Made by a program: the position numbers and the translations under genes
Part shown: positions 27,333-34,904 of the stretch, one piece after another
Layout of the letters: each line of letters starts with the position of its first letter
How positions within the stretch are numbered: position 1 is the stretch's first letter
DNA from: Oscillibacter sp. PC13
GTDB lineage: Bacteria > Bacillota > Clostridia > Oscillospirales > Oscillospiraceae
DNA: 64,000 nt
Assembly (NCBI RefSeq): GCF_900115635.1
Contig: NZ_FOXE01000004.1
Location: 103,112 to 167,111 of the forward strand
Direction: 5' to 3'
The notes under the pieces: generated by a model
Databases searched by the model: none
Seen by the model: only the letters and a program-made list of their open reading frames with translations
What the model was told of the DNA's origin: nothing

Positions 27333-27913
27333 TTCTGCCGCCTCCCCACTCTGGCCAGCAACTTGGCCATGAAAATACCGGCAGCCACAGACAGCACAGA
27401 GGAGAGCCACACTGCGGGAAGAATGTCAAAGGGGGACTGAGAACCGCTGGCCGCCCGTACAGAGGCAATGGTGGCGGGGATCAGCTGAATGGAGGCGGTG
27501 TTCAACACCACAAGAAGACACAACTCATCACTGGCCACGCCGCCGCAGCCGCGGGCCATCCGGCGGGCAGCACGAATTCCAAGCGGGGTTGCCGCATTGC
27601 CAAGGCCGAGAAGATTGGCAGAAACATTGGCGGAGACTGTTGCCAGCGTTTCGCTGTCCCTGCTGGCTTCCGGCAGCAGGTGGCGCAAAAGGGGGCGGAA
27701 TGCTTTGGCCAGTCGGTCAGAAAGGCCGCAGGCATTCATGACTTCCATAACTCCGGTCCAAAGGCACAGGACACCGGCCATGGAAATGCTCAGTTCAATT
27801 GCAGAACCTGCACCTTCCAAAGCGGCGTTGGCCACGGCATCCAGATTACCGGTAGCCAGTCCGAAAACCAGTGAGAGAAGGACCATACCAGTCCAAACCC
27901 ACGTCATTGCCAT
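27329..27913 (-). CDS. spmA: Spore maturation protein A
   Basis: A 194-residue membrane protein paired with SpmB in spore core dehydration. Visible features are the SIELSISMAGVLCLWTGVMEV helix and the Gate-domain motif NVSANLLGLGNAATPLGIRA. The ATG at 27913 has AAGGAG 8 bases upstream; a GTG at 27922 lies inside that site. spmA-spmB coupling by a GTGA overlap is conserved in spore formers. Confidence 0.92.
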   Translation of the reverse strand: MAMTWVWTGMVLLSLVFGLATGNLDAVANAALEGAGSAIELSISMAGVLCLWTGVMEVMNACGLSDRLAKAFRPLLRHLLPEASRDSETLATVSANVSANLLGLGNAATPLGIRAARRMARGCGGVASDELCLLVVLNTASIQLIPATIASVRAASGSQSPFDILPAVWLSSVLSVAAGIFMAKLLARVGRRQK

Positions 27914-28009
27914 GAGATTCACTCCTTATAATATGTTGAAAATCCTTACTGCACCGCTTCAAAGCGGCACTGTATTTATGAAATTACTTTTAAACTTTTG
28001 GAATATCAA

Positions 28010-28039
28010 TTGACAAATAATGACAGTTTGTGGTATTGT
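28010..28039 (+). promoter_or_regulatory. Promoter of the AbrB-family gene
   Basis: TTGACA (28010-28015), an 18-base spacer and an extended -10 TGG-TATTGT (28031-28039). Confidence 0.6.
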
Positions 28040-28084
28040 CATCTTCGCGCCAAGGACGAAATATGAGTTAAAAGGAGAACGATT

Positions 28085-28327
28085 GTGAAATCAACGGGCA
28101 TTGTAAGAAAGGTTGACGAATTGGGCCGTATTGTGCTTCCCATTGAGATGCGCCGTACACTGGATATCGCAGAGAAGGATGCATTGGAAATCTATGTGGA
28201 AGGTTCGTCTGTCATTCTGAAAAAATATAAACCCAGCTGTATTTTTTGCGACAGCACCAAAGACATTGAGACATTCAAAGGGAAAAATGTCTGCCCCAAA
28301 TGCTTAAAAGAGCTGAAAAGCCTGTAA
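28085..28327 (+). CDS. AbrB/SpoVT-family transition-state regulator
   Basis: An 80-residue swapped-hairpin DNA-binding protein: STGIVRKVDELGRIVLPIEMRRTLDI at the N-terminus matches AbrB/Abh. Unlike B. subtilis AbrB it ends in a CIFCDS...CPKCL pair of CxxC motifs, as in many clostridial AbrB proteins, probably binding zinc. AbrB-type proteins repress transition-phase genes and are repressed by Spo0A. The GTG start is preceded by AAGGAG at 7 bases. It faces the rsmI-trmN6 genes, as abrB lies near yabC-yabB in Bacillus. Confidence 0.93.
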   Translation: MKSTGIVRKVDELGRIVLPIEMRRTLDIAEKDALEIYVEGSSVILKKYKPSCIFCDSTKDIETFKGKNVCPKCLKELKSL

Positions 28328-28370
28328 ATACGGAGTGTGACTATCGTAGAAGCAGCGTGTTTACAAGACA

Positions 28371-28414
28371 AAAAGAGCCTCGGAACCTGGGTTAACAGGC
28401 TCCGAGGCTCTTTT
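28371..28414 (+). terminator. Terminator after the AbrB-family gene
   Basis: Arms AAAAGAGCCTCGGA and TCCGAGGCTCTTTT (plus CCTG/CAGG) form a long hairpin with T-rich tails on both strands, so it can also serve the minus-strand operon. Confidence 0.85.
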
Positions 28415-28440
28415 CGTTCGATTAAGGAGGGAGTGCGGCC

Positions 28441-28854
28441 TTAACGTTTGTGCTGACACTGCCGGACGAAATGGCCGATCCCAAAGCCGGCCAGCATTCC
28501 GCCGAGGGTAAGAATGGCGAAGAAGCAGATAAAAGCCGGTTGCTTCCCAATTGTAGTGCCCGGCGAACCTGCTGAGGAATCCGGTCGTGGCGGAATTATT
28601 TTTTGTGAGAACAAAGAGGAGAAGGACAAGTGCCGCCAGGGCAGCTGCGGCCACCCGCAGAGAGTGGCCTCCCTTCCTGAGAACGTATGCAATGGCGGTA
28701 CCGCAAACCATTGGCATCAAGAACAGGGTCAGAAGGGCGGAAATTGCAGCGTCCGTCCACAGGGCAACCGTCGGGCTGCTGCAATTGTGGCAAGCACTGC
28801 TGCAAAAAAGGAAAGGCCGACTGCCAGGCTCTCCTTCAAAGTCCATCCATTCAT
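28441..28854 (-). pseudogene. Frameshifted small membrane protein after rsmI
   Basis: Reading the minus strand from an ATG at 28854 (GGGGGG-type ribosome site, 13 bases after the rsmI stop) gives a hydrophobic N-terminus (MNGWTLKESLAVGLSFFAAV) that runs into a stop after 42 codons. Two more membrane helices (SALLTLFLMPMVCGTAIAYVL, AAAALAALVLLLFVL) continue in a second frame, and a fourth (FICFFAILTLGGMLAGFGIG) with the stop at 28441 in a third frame. The simplest reading is one four-helix membrane protein of about 135 residues broken by two frameshifts. Sequencing error in runs such as CCCGAC or AAAAAA is possible. Confidence 0.6.
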
Positions 28855-28866
28855 GGCAAGGCCCCC

Positions 28867-29697
28867 CTATTTCTCCAATGCGGCGGCATACAGCTCGTTC
28901 TTGGAAAGCCCCGTGTGTTCTGCGACCTCTCTGACGGCGTCCTTCAGCCGCTGCCCCTGTTCCTTCAGCGCCAAAACCTGGGCCACGCCTTCTTCCAGCG
29001 TAACAGCGGCTTGGGCTTGTGGCACTGCACCCGCAACCACCAGCACATATTCTCCCTTGGGGGCATTTTCCTGATAATACAGCACGGCGTCTCCTAAGGT
29101 ACAGCGCCGGGTTTCTTCGTGGATCTTGGTTAATTCCCGGCACAGGGCGATTTTTCGATCCGGACCAAAAGCGGCACAGAGGTCATTCAGTGTGGTACGC
29201 AGCTTGTGGGGGGCCTCATGAAAAATCATGGTGCGCTCTTCGCCTTTCAGCAATTCCAGGCGTTCCCGGCGGCTCTTTTTGTTGACGGTTAAAAAACCTT
29301 CAAAGGCAAAGCGCCCGGTGGCCAGGCCGGATACAGCCAGGGCATTGACCGCTGCACAGCAGCCCGGGATAGAGATAACGGTGATGCCGTTATCGGCACA
29401 CAGCCGCACCAAATCCTCTCCGGGGTCGGAGACGGCCGGGGTACCGGCATCCGTTACCAAGGCGCAGGATTCTCCATCCAGCAGCCGGGCGAGAACCGCC
29501 TGCCCGGCGGAGACATGGTTGTGCTCGTGATAGCTGACCAGCGGTTTTTTGATGTCAAAATGGTTCAGCAGCTTGATAGAGACGCGGGTATCCTCAGCTG
29601 CGATGAAATCCACGGATTGCAGTGTTTCAACGGCGCGTGGGGAGAAGTCGCTCAAATTCCCAATAGGGGTGGCTACCAGGTATAAAATGCCGATCAT
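28867..29697 (-). CDS. rsmI: 16S rRNA (cytidine1402-2'-O)-methyltransferase
   Basis: RsmI (YraL/YabC) methylates the ribose of C1402, the same nucleotide that RsmH methylates on the base. The 276-residue tetrapyrrole-methylase-fold protein starts LYLVATPIGNLSDFSPRAVETL and has VTDAGTPAVSDPGEDLV and the GFLTVNKKSRRERL motifs. It overlaps trmN6 as ATGA, forming an operon of RNA modification enzymes. Length is typical. Confidence 0.96.
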   Translation of the reverse strand: MIGILYLVATPIGNLSDFSPRAVETLQSVDFIAAEDTRVSIKLLNHFDIKKPLVSYHEHNHVSAGQAVLARLLDGESCALVTDAGTPAVSDPGEDLVRLCADNGITVISIPGCCAAVNALAVSGLATGRFAFEGFLTVNKKSRRERLELLKGEERTMIFHEAPHKLRTTLNDLCAAFGPDRKIALCRELTKIHEETRRCTLGDAVLYYQENAPKGEYVLVVAGAVPQAQAAVTLEEGVAQVLALKEQGQRLKDAVREVAEHTGLSKNELYAAALEK

Positions 29698-30428
29698 GGC
29701 ATGTCCTCCTGCGTTCGAAAATAGATGGCGTTCATTTCTGCTGTAGGCCTGCCGAGTTCGTTTTGCAGAATCAGAGGCGGATCAATGCGGAGTCCCGGCT
29801 TCCCGCCGCGGCGGCCCTCCAGCAAAAGAAGGGAAGGCGCGGCTTCTGCGGTTTTGCACACCATGCGTAGCCGCTTTGGCTCCATGGCGTGGGCCCGCAT
29901 GGCGCACAGCAGATCTGTCAGCCGTTCCGGCTTATGGACCAGGCAAAAGCTGCCGCCCCAGCGGAGCAGCCAGGCGGCGGCTGTACAGAGATCCTCCAAT
30001 GTACAGCTGATTTCTGAACGGGCGGTTTGCAAGGCTGCGCCCTCGGCCAGTCGACCTGTACCGACAGGGTAATAAGGCGGATTGCATACCACAAGATCAA
30101 AGCTGCCGGTGGGAAATAATCTGCGTGCATCCCGGAGATCCCCCTGACGGATAGATAGCCGATCTGCTAAGCCGTTAAATGCGGCCGTTTTTTCCGCCAG
30201 ACGCACGGCGTCAGGGAGAATTTCTACCCCGGTGACGGCTAATTTGGGCTGCCGCTGAACAAGCAAAAGCCCCAGAAGCCCCGTGCCGCTGCCCAGATCG
30301 CAGACGCGGCAGCCAGCTGTCAGGCATGGAAAAGCGGATAATAGGAACGTGTCCGTCCCTGGAGGAAAGAGCCTGTCATCATAAAAATAACGATATCCGT
30401 TTTCAAAGAGACAATCACTGCGCTCCAT
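29694..30428 (-). CDS. trmN6: tRNA1(Val) (adenine37-N6)-methyltransferase-like protein
   Basis: A 244-residue SAM methyltransferase of the YfiC/YabB family. It has the SAM site CDLGSGTGLLGLLL near residue 45 and the N6-adenine catalytic motif NPPY near residue 112. It probably modifies adenine 37 of a tRNA. The ATG at 30428 has AAGGGAG 8 bases upstream; an earlier in-frame start at 30485 has none and lies in the ferredoxin terminator. Coupled to rsmI, as in Bacillus yabB-yabC, but the intervening yazA is missing. Confidence 0.88.
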   Translation of the reverse strand: MERSDCLFENGYRYFYDDRLFPPGTDTFLLSAFPCLTAGCRVCDLGSGTGLLGLLLVQRQPKLAVTGVEILPDAVRLAEKTAAFNGLADRLSIRQGDLRDARRLFPTGSFDLVVCNPPYYPVGTGRLAEGAALQTARSEISCTLEDLCTAAAWLLRWGGSFCLVHKPERLTDLLCAMRAHAMEPKRLRMVCKTAEAAPSLLLLEGRRGGKPGLRIDPPLILQNELGRPTAEMNAIYFRTQEDMP

Positions 30429-30472
30429 ACCGTACTCCCTTCCTGCCTGATATCCCATTATAAAACAAAAGT

Positions 30473-30506
30473 AAAAGTCCCGCAAGCCACCGCTTGCGGG
30501 ACTTTT
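30473..30506 (-). terminator. Terminator of the ferredoxin gene
   Basis: Perfect 15-base arms (30473-30487 and 30492-30506) around CACC with T-runs on both strands. Confidence 0.85.
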
Positions 30507-30525
30507 ATGTATTCCTGCGAATCAA

Positions 30526-30699
30526 TTATTCAGCGGGAACGATGGCACCATTGGGGCAGGTGTCGCTGCAAGAACCGCAGTCCAGGCAGGCAGAAGCGTC
30601 GATCACATAGGAATCGTCGCCCTGGCTGATGGCACCGGCGGGGCAGGCGTCTGCGCAGGAGCCGCAGCTCACGCACGCAGAGGTAATCTTGTAAGCCAT
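30526..30699 (-). CDS. 2[4Fe-4S] ferredoxin
   Basis: A 56-residue clostridial-type ferredoxin carrying two [4Fe-4S] clusters: Cys9, 12, 15 and 48 for one and Cys38, 41, 44 and 19 for the other (CVSCGSC...CP and CLDCGSC...CP). It serves as a low-potential electron carrier in anaerobic metabolism. The ATG at 30699 has GGAGGTG 6 bases upstream; a longer frame has no ribosome site. Monocistronic, with its own promoter and terminator. Confidence 0.96.
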   Translation of the reverse strand: MAYKITSACVSCGSCADACPAGAISQGDDSYVIDASACLDCGSCSDTCPNGAIVPAE

Positions 30700-30730
30700 G
30701 GGAAGCACCTCCATAAGAATTTGTATTGTC

Positions 30731-30758
30731 ATTCTACCACACATCCATAAAAAAGCAA
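30731..30758 (-). promoter_or_regulatory. Promoter of the ferredoxin gene
   Basis: On the minus strand TTGCTT (30758-30753), a 16-base spacer and extended -10 TGG-TAGAAT (to 30731). Confidence 0.5.
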
Positions 30759-30857
30759 GTACAATGTGAAAGCAATAACAAAAATTTCATGAAAAATCAG
30801 GGGAAATGATAAACCGGAGCCTTACCAAATTCAGCGTTCATAATTTGTTTTCAAAAT

Positions 30858-30874
30858 AGTCAGAGAAAGTCAAG
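30858..30874 (+). promoter_or_regulatory. CtsR operator 1
   Basis: AGTCAGA-GAA-AGTCAAG is a direct heptad repeat with three-base spacing, matching the CtsR consensus (A/G)GTCAAA-NAN-(A/G)GTCAAA with two mismatches. It lies just upstream of the ctsR -35. Confidence 0.7.
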
Positions 30875-30883
30875 AATAAGTGC

Positions 30884-30911
30884 TTGACAAATGAGAGAGC
30901 TGTGCTATACT
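30884..30911 (+). promoter_or_regulatory. Sigma-A promoter of ctsR-mcsA-clpC
   Basis: TTGACA (30884-30889), a 16-base spacer and extended -10 TGC-TATACT (30903-30911). Confidence 0.75.
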
Positions 30912-30936
30912 AACAAGCAGAACAAAGATTAAAGAA

Positions 30937-30956
30937 AGTCAAAGTCAAATGACTTT
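30937..30956 (+). promoter_or_regulatory. CtsR operator 2
   Basis: AGTCAAAGTCAAA at 30937-30949 contains two overlapping CtsR half-sites; AAAGTCA-AA-TGACTTT (30941-30956) is also a perfect inverted repeat. Located between the start of transcription and ctsR. Confidence 0.6.
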
Positions 30957-30977
30957 TAAGGGAGGACTGAGTGCCAA

Positions 30978-31430
30978 GTGGGTATTTCAGATTTGATTGC
31001 AAGCTTTCTTCAGGAGAGCTTGGAGACATCGGAGGATGGCGTCCTGGAGGTTCAGCGCAGCGATTTGGCACAGCGCTTTAATTGTGTGCCCAGCCAAATC
31101 AATTATGTAATGTCCACCCGATTTTCACCGGAGCACGGCTACATTGTGGAGAGCCGCCGGGGCGGCAACGGATACATCCGCATCACCCGGGTACAGGTAG
31201 ATCGGCAAACGCTGATGATGCATGTGATGAATTCCTTGGGGGATCAGGTAGATCTTCCGTCAGCCAGAGCAATTCTCTCCAACTTGGTGCAAGCGGGTGC
31301 GCTGGAGGAACATACGGGCCGGGCACTGCTGGCTGCAGTGGGAGACAGGGCCCTGGGGGCTGTGCCGCGAGAGATTCGGGATACGGTTCGGGCAGACATT
31401 ATGAAGCAGGTGCTGATTTTGCAAGTATGA
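30978..31430 (+). CDS. ctsR: Heat-shock repressor CtsR
   Basis: A 150-residue repressor of class III heat-shock genes (clp genes). The N-terminal helix-turn-helix starts MGISDLIASFLQE, and the heat-sensing wing reads RGGNGYIRI in place of the usual RGGGGYIRI, so one loop glycine is Asn. The C-terminal dimerisation domain has the SxGD..DLPSARAILSNL segment. The GTG start lies 12 bases after GGAGG. Two CtsR-type boxes flank its promoter, predicting autorepression. Confidence 0.95.
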   Translation: MGISDLIASFLQESLETSEDGVLEVQRSDLAQRFNCVPSQINYVMSTRFSPEHGYIVESRRGGNGYIRITRVQVDRQTLMMHVMNSLGDQVDLPSARAILSNLVQAGALEEHTGRALLAAVGDRALGAVPREIRDTVRADIMKQVLILQV

Positions 31431-31612
31431 GAACTGGATTTGCTCCAGAGGAGCATGGCTGCCGATGAACACCGCCAAAGGCGGCGGAGGACAACTTTTT
31501 CCGCGTACAAAAAGGAACCGGGCACTTACGGAAAGCGCGCGGGAACTTGCACGGCGGAGAATGGCGGAAGTTTGTTTTGTAAATTATATGCAGTATATAG
31601 GAGGAATCGATT

Positions 31613-32122
31613 ATGAAATGCGAGAATTGCGGCAAGAATGAAGTTACGTTTGTATACCAGAGCAACATCAACGGCCACGTGGAAGAGAAGCATCTTTGCA
31701 GTGAATGTGCGGAGAAGCTGGGATATTCCCAGAGGATTGCGGCCCATAACCAGCGGATGATGCAGAATTTCTTTGGCGGCGGCTTGTTTAGAGACGGCTT
31801 CTTGGATGACTTCTTCTCCCCCATCCCCAACCTGATGGGGCGGATGAACAGAATGCTGGAAGACCCCTTTGACGACTTTTTCAGCGATATGCCTGCTCTG
31901 GGGGCGGCCCCTGCTCAGCGGGAGGAGGCCACGGAGGAGAAAAAGAACGATTTGGTAGGGAAGGAAGAGCAAAGCCGCTTTGCTTATATGCGTAAGATGA
32001 ACGCACTGAAAATGGAGATGAAGAGGGCGGTTCACGATGAGAACTTTGAGCGGGCCGCAGAACTCCGGGATCAGATCAAGGAGCTGGAGGCAGAGCATAA
32101 GGAGCAGAAGGAGAGTCAATAA
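31613..32122 (+). CDS. mcsA: McsA-like protein with UVR motif
   Basis: A 169-residue protein with two N-terminal CxxC motifs (CENCGK, CSEC), an acidic middle, and a C-terminal UVR helical hairpin (MKRAVHDENFERAAELRDQIKEL). In Bacillus McsA is the activator and adaptor of the arginine kinase McsB and a zinc/redox sensor for CtsR. Here mcsB does not follow: clpC starts 36 bases later. AGGAGG precedes the ATG by about 9 bases. The 180-base gap after ctsR holds no gene. Confidence 0.9.
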   Translation: MKCENCGKNEVTFVYQSNINGHVEEKHLCSECAEKLGYSQRIAAHNQRMMQNFFGGGLFRDGFLDDFFSPIPNLMGRMNRMLEDPFDDFFSDMPALGAAPAQREEATEEKKNDLVGKEEQSRFAYMRKMNALKMEMKRAVHDENFERAAELRDQIKELEAEHKEQKESQ

Positions 32123-32158
32123 AACTGCCTTTTCCAACAGAAAGGAAGGTAAAGAACC

Positions 32159-34615
32159 ATGAATGAAAATAAGTTTACGCCCGGGGCAGAAGAAGCCCTG
32201 CGGCTTTCCCAAGAAGCAGCTGGGGATCTTGGCCACGGCTACGTGGGTACCGAGCATTTGCTGCTTGGCCTGATTCGGGAGGATGAGGGCCTTGCCCACA
32301 CCGTCCTCACTGAGGCGGGGCTGACAGATGATATGATTGTGGAGATTATCAAGAAGAGCGTGGGAGCGGGCCTGCCCGGCAGCAACCCTGCCCAAGGGCT
32401 CACCCCCCGTGCCAAACGGGTGGTGGAGATCGCTGTGGAGGACGCCATGCGGGGCGGTTACCACTATGTCGGCACGGAGCATCTGCTGGCAGGGCTTTTG
32501 CGAGAGGGCAACAATATGGCTGTCCGGATTCTGCGCACTGCCGGTGTGGATGCAAGGCACCTGTACACGGCACTGATGCAGAAAATCAGTGAGACCCCGC
32601 GAAGCAGCGCACCGGAGAACAAGGCCGGAAGCGCTTCCAAGGAGGACGGCAGCAAGACCAAGACGCTGCGGGAATTTACCCGGGATCTGACGGCAGACGC
32701 CCGAGCCGGAAAACTGGATCCGGTCATCGGACGGGACGAGGAAATCCAGCGGGTCATTCAGATCCTGTCCCGTCGGACGAAGAACAACCCCTGCCTGATT
32801 GGCGAGCCTGGCGTGGGCAAAACCGCCATTGCAGAGGGACTGGCCCGGAAGATTGTCCTTGGCGACGTGCCGGACGAGTTGCTGGATAAGAAACTGCTGT
32901 CGTTGGATCTCTCCGGAATGGTAGCCGGTACCAAATACCGGGGCGAGTTTGAAGAGCGAATCAAAAAAGTTCTGGAAGAGGTCAAAAAGTCGGGCGATGT
33001 GATCCTGTTCATTGACGAGCTACACACGATTGTAGGCGCTGGTTCTGCGGAGGGGGCTGTGGATGCTGCCAATATCATCAAACCGGCCTTGGGCCGGGGA
33101 GAGATTCAGGTGATTGGCGCGACAACCCTGAACGAATACCGGAAGTATATTGAAAAGGACGCTGCACTGGAGCGCAGGTTCCAGCCGGTACAGGTGGGCG
33201 AGCCCAGTCAGGAGGCCTCTCTGGAGATTTTGAAGGGCCTGCGGGAGCGGTATGAAAAACACCATAAGCTCCAAATCACCGACGAGGCGCTGGAGGCGGC
33301 TGTGACGCTGTCCGCCCGATATATCAATGACCGGTTCCTGCCGGATAAGGCCATTGACCTGATGGACGAGGCAGCCAGCCGTGTCCGTCTGGAGACAGAG
33401 GAACTCTCTCCCGAACTGAAGAGCCTGGAGGAGAAGATCGCCGCTTTGGCAAAGGATAAGGAGGCGGCCATTTCCAAGCAGGACTATGAGACGGCCGCCC
33501 AGTTGCGGGATATCGAAAAGGATTATCAGGATCAGGTAGAGATGGAGCGGGAGAAGCGCCGGAAGAACAACGCACAGCACCGCCCGGTCACTGCAGAGGA
33601 CATTGCAGCTGTGGTGTCTGGCTGGACTGGAATACCGGTGACCCGCCTGACAGAAGATGAGGGCCAGCGGCTGCTGCATATGGAAGAGAAGCTTCATGAG
33701 CGGGTTGTTGGTCAGGAGGAGGCCGTAAAAGCTGTGGCCCGGGCGATTCGCCGCGGCCGCGTGGGCTTGAAAGATCCGAAGCGGCCCATTGGCTCCTTCC
33801 TGTTCCTGGGCCCCACGGGCGTTGGAAAAACGGAGCTGTGCAAATCCCTTGCAGAGGCCATGTTCGGAGACGAGAACGCCATGATCCGCATTGATATGTC
33901 TGAGTATATGGAGCGGCACACAGTGTCTCGTTTGATCGGCTCACCTCCCGGCTATGTAGGTCACGACGAGGGCGGCCAGTTAACGGAAAAGGTCCGCAGA
34001 AAGCCGTATTCCGTGGTTTTGTTTGATGAGATTGAAAAGGCCCATGAGGATGTCTGGAACGTGCTGCTCCAGCTTCTTGATGACGGCCGAATCACCGACT
34101 CCCAGGGGCGTACTGTGGATTTCAAAAATACGGTGATTGTCATGACGAGCAACATCGGCGCCAAGGCGTTGACCGTTGCCAGCAGCAAGCTGGGCTTCTC
34201 TGCGGAGGAGGAGCGTAATGCGCCTGATGCGGAAAAGACCTTTGAACGTGCAAAGGAGACGGTTATGGCAGAACTGCGCCAGACTTTCCGGCCGGAGTTT
34301 TTGAACCGGATTGATGACATCATCGTATTCCGCGCCCTGACGGAGAGTAATATCCAGGAGGTTGCCCGCCGGATGCTGAAAACAGTTTCTGTCCGGATGG
34401 AGGCCATGGGCGTTTACTTGGATGCCAGCGACGAGGCTGTGGCTGAGCTGGCCAAGGAGGGCTTTGATCCAAAATACGGAGCACGGCCCCTGCGCCGGGC
34501 GATCCAGAACAAGGTGGAGGATGTCGTGGCGGAGCGGATGCTGGACGGCACGCTGAAGGCCGGCGACACCGCCAAGCTGACGGTGGAGGATGACCGCCTG
34601 TTGGTGACAAAGTAA
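32159..34615 (+). CDS. clpC: ATP-dependent Clp protease ATP-binding subunit ClpC
   Basis: An 818-residue AAA+ unfoldase that feeds proteins to ClpP. It has two N-terminal Clp_N repeats (residues 1-145), the first AAA domain with GEPGVGKT at 215-222, a coiled-coil middle domain containing a UVR motif ([19 protein letters not shown] near 440), and a second AAA domain with GPTGVGKT at 551-558 followed by ClpB_D2-small. Third gene of the CtsR-controlled operon; a strong terminator follows. Identification is firm. Confidence 0.97.
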   Translation: MNENKFTPGAEEALRLSQEAAGDLGHGYVGTEHLLLGLIREDEGLAHTVLTEAGLTDDMIVEIIKKSVGAGLPGSNPAQGLTPRAKRVVEIAVEDAMRGGYHYVGTEHLLAGLLREGNNMAVRILRTAGVDARHLYTALMQKISETPRSSAPENKAGSASKEDGSKTKTLREFTRDLTADARAGKLDPVIGRDEEIQRVIQILSRRTKNNPCLIGEPGVGKTAIAEGLARKIVLGDVPDELLDKKLLSLDLSGMVAGTKYRGEFEERIKKVLEEVKKSGDVILFIDELHTIVGAGSAEGAVDAANIIKPALGRGEIQVIGATTLNEYRKYIEKDAALERRFQPVQVGEPSQEASLEILKGLRERYEKHHKLQITDEALEAAVTLSARYINDRFLPDKAIDLMDEAASRVRLETEELSPELKSLEEKIAALAKDKEAAISKQDYETAAQLRDIEKDYQDQVEMEREKRRKNNAQHRPVTAEDIAAVVSGWTGIPVTRLTEDEGQRLLHMEEKLHERVVGQEEAVKAVARAIRRGRVGLKDPKRPIGSFLFLGPTGVGKTELCKSLAEAMFGDENAMIRIDMSEYMERHTVSRLIGSPPGYVGHDEGGQLTEKVRRKPYSVVLFDEIEKAHEDVWNVLLQLLDDGRITDSQGRTVDFKNTVIVMTSNIGAKALTVASSKLGFSAEEERNAPDAEKTFERAKETVMAELRQTFRPEFLNRIDDIIVFRALTESNIQEVARRMLKTVSVRMEAMGVYLDASDEAVAELAKEGFDPKYGARPLRRAIQNKVEDVVAERMLDGTLKAGDTAKLTVEDDRLLVTK

Positions 34616-34619
34616 ACAC

Positions 34620-34661
34620 AAGCAATCCCCGCCCCTTCCATAAAAGAGGCGGGGATTGCTT
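34620..34661 (+). terminator. Terminator after clpC
   Basis: Perfect 14-base arms AAGCAATCCCCGCC and GGCGGGGATTGCTT followed by TTCTG. Confidence 0.85.
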
Positions 34662-34832
34662 TCTGCGAGACGGAAAGGCTGCTTCCAAAAACCCGATATG
34701 GGAGGTGGAAGGAACCAAAAAGAATTGGGAGTTGGCCCGGCTTTCCCACATTTTTGTAAACTGTTTCCGCCACTCTGGGGACTGAGTTCCTGAGTAAGCG
34801 CAGATCTAAAATTTACAGATGTACGGGAAAAC

Positions 34833-34861
34833 TTGATTTGTTCACATATTTCCTTTATGAT
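34833..34861 (+). promoter_or_regulatory. Promoter of the 615-residue membrane protein
   Basis: TTGATT (34833-34838), 17-base spacer, TATGAT (34856-34861). Confidence 0.65.
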
Positions 34862-34904
34862 AATACAATACTTTGTCTGAATGAAAAAGAGAGGAGCAGA
34901 TGGC

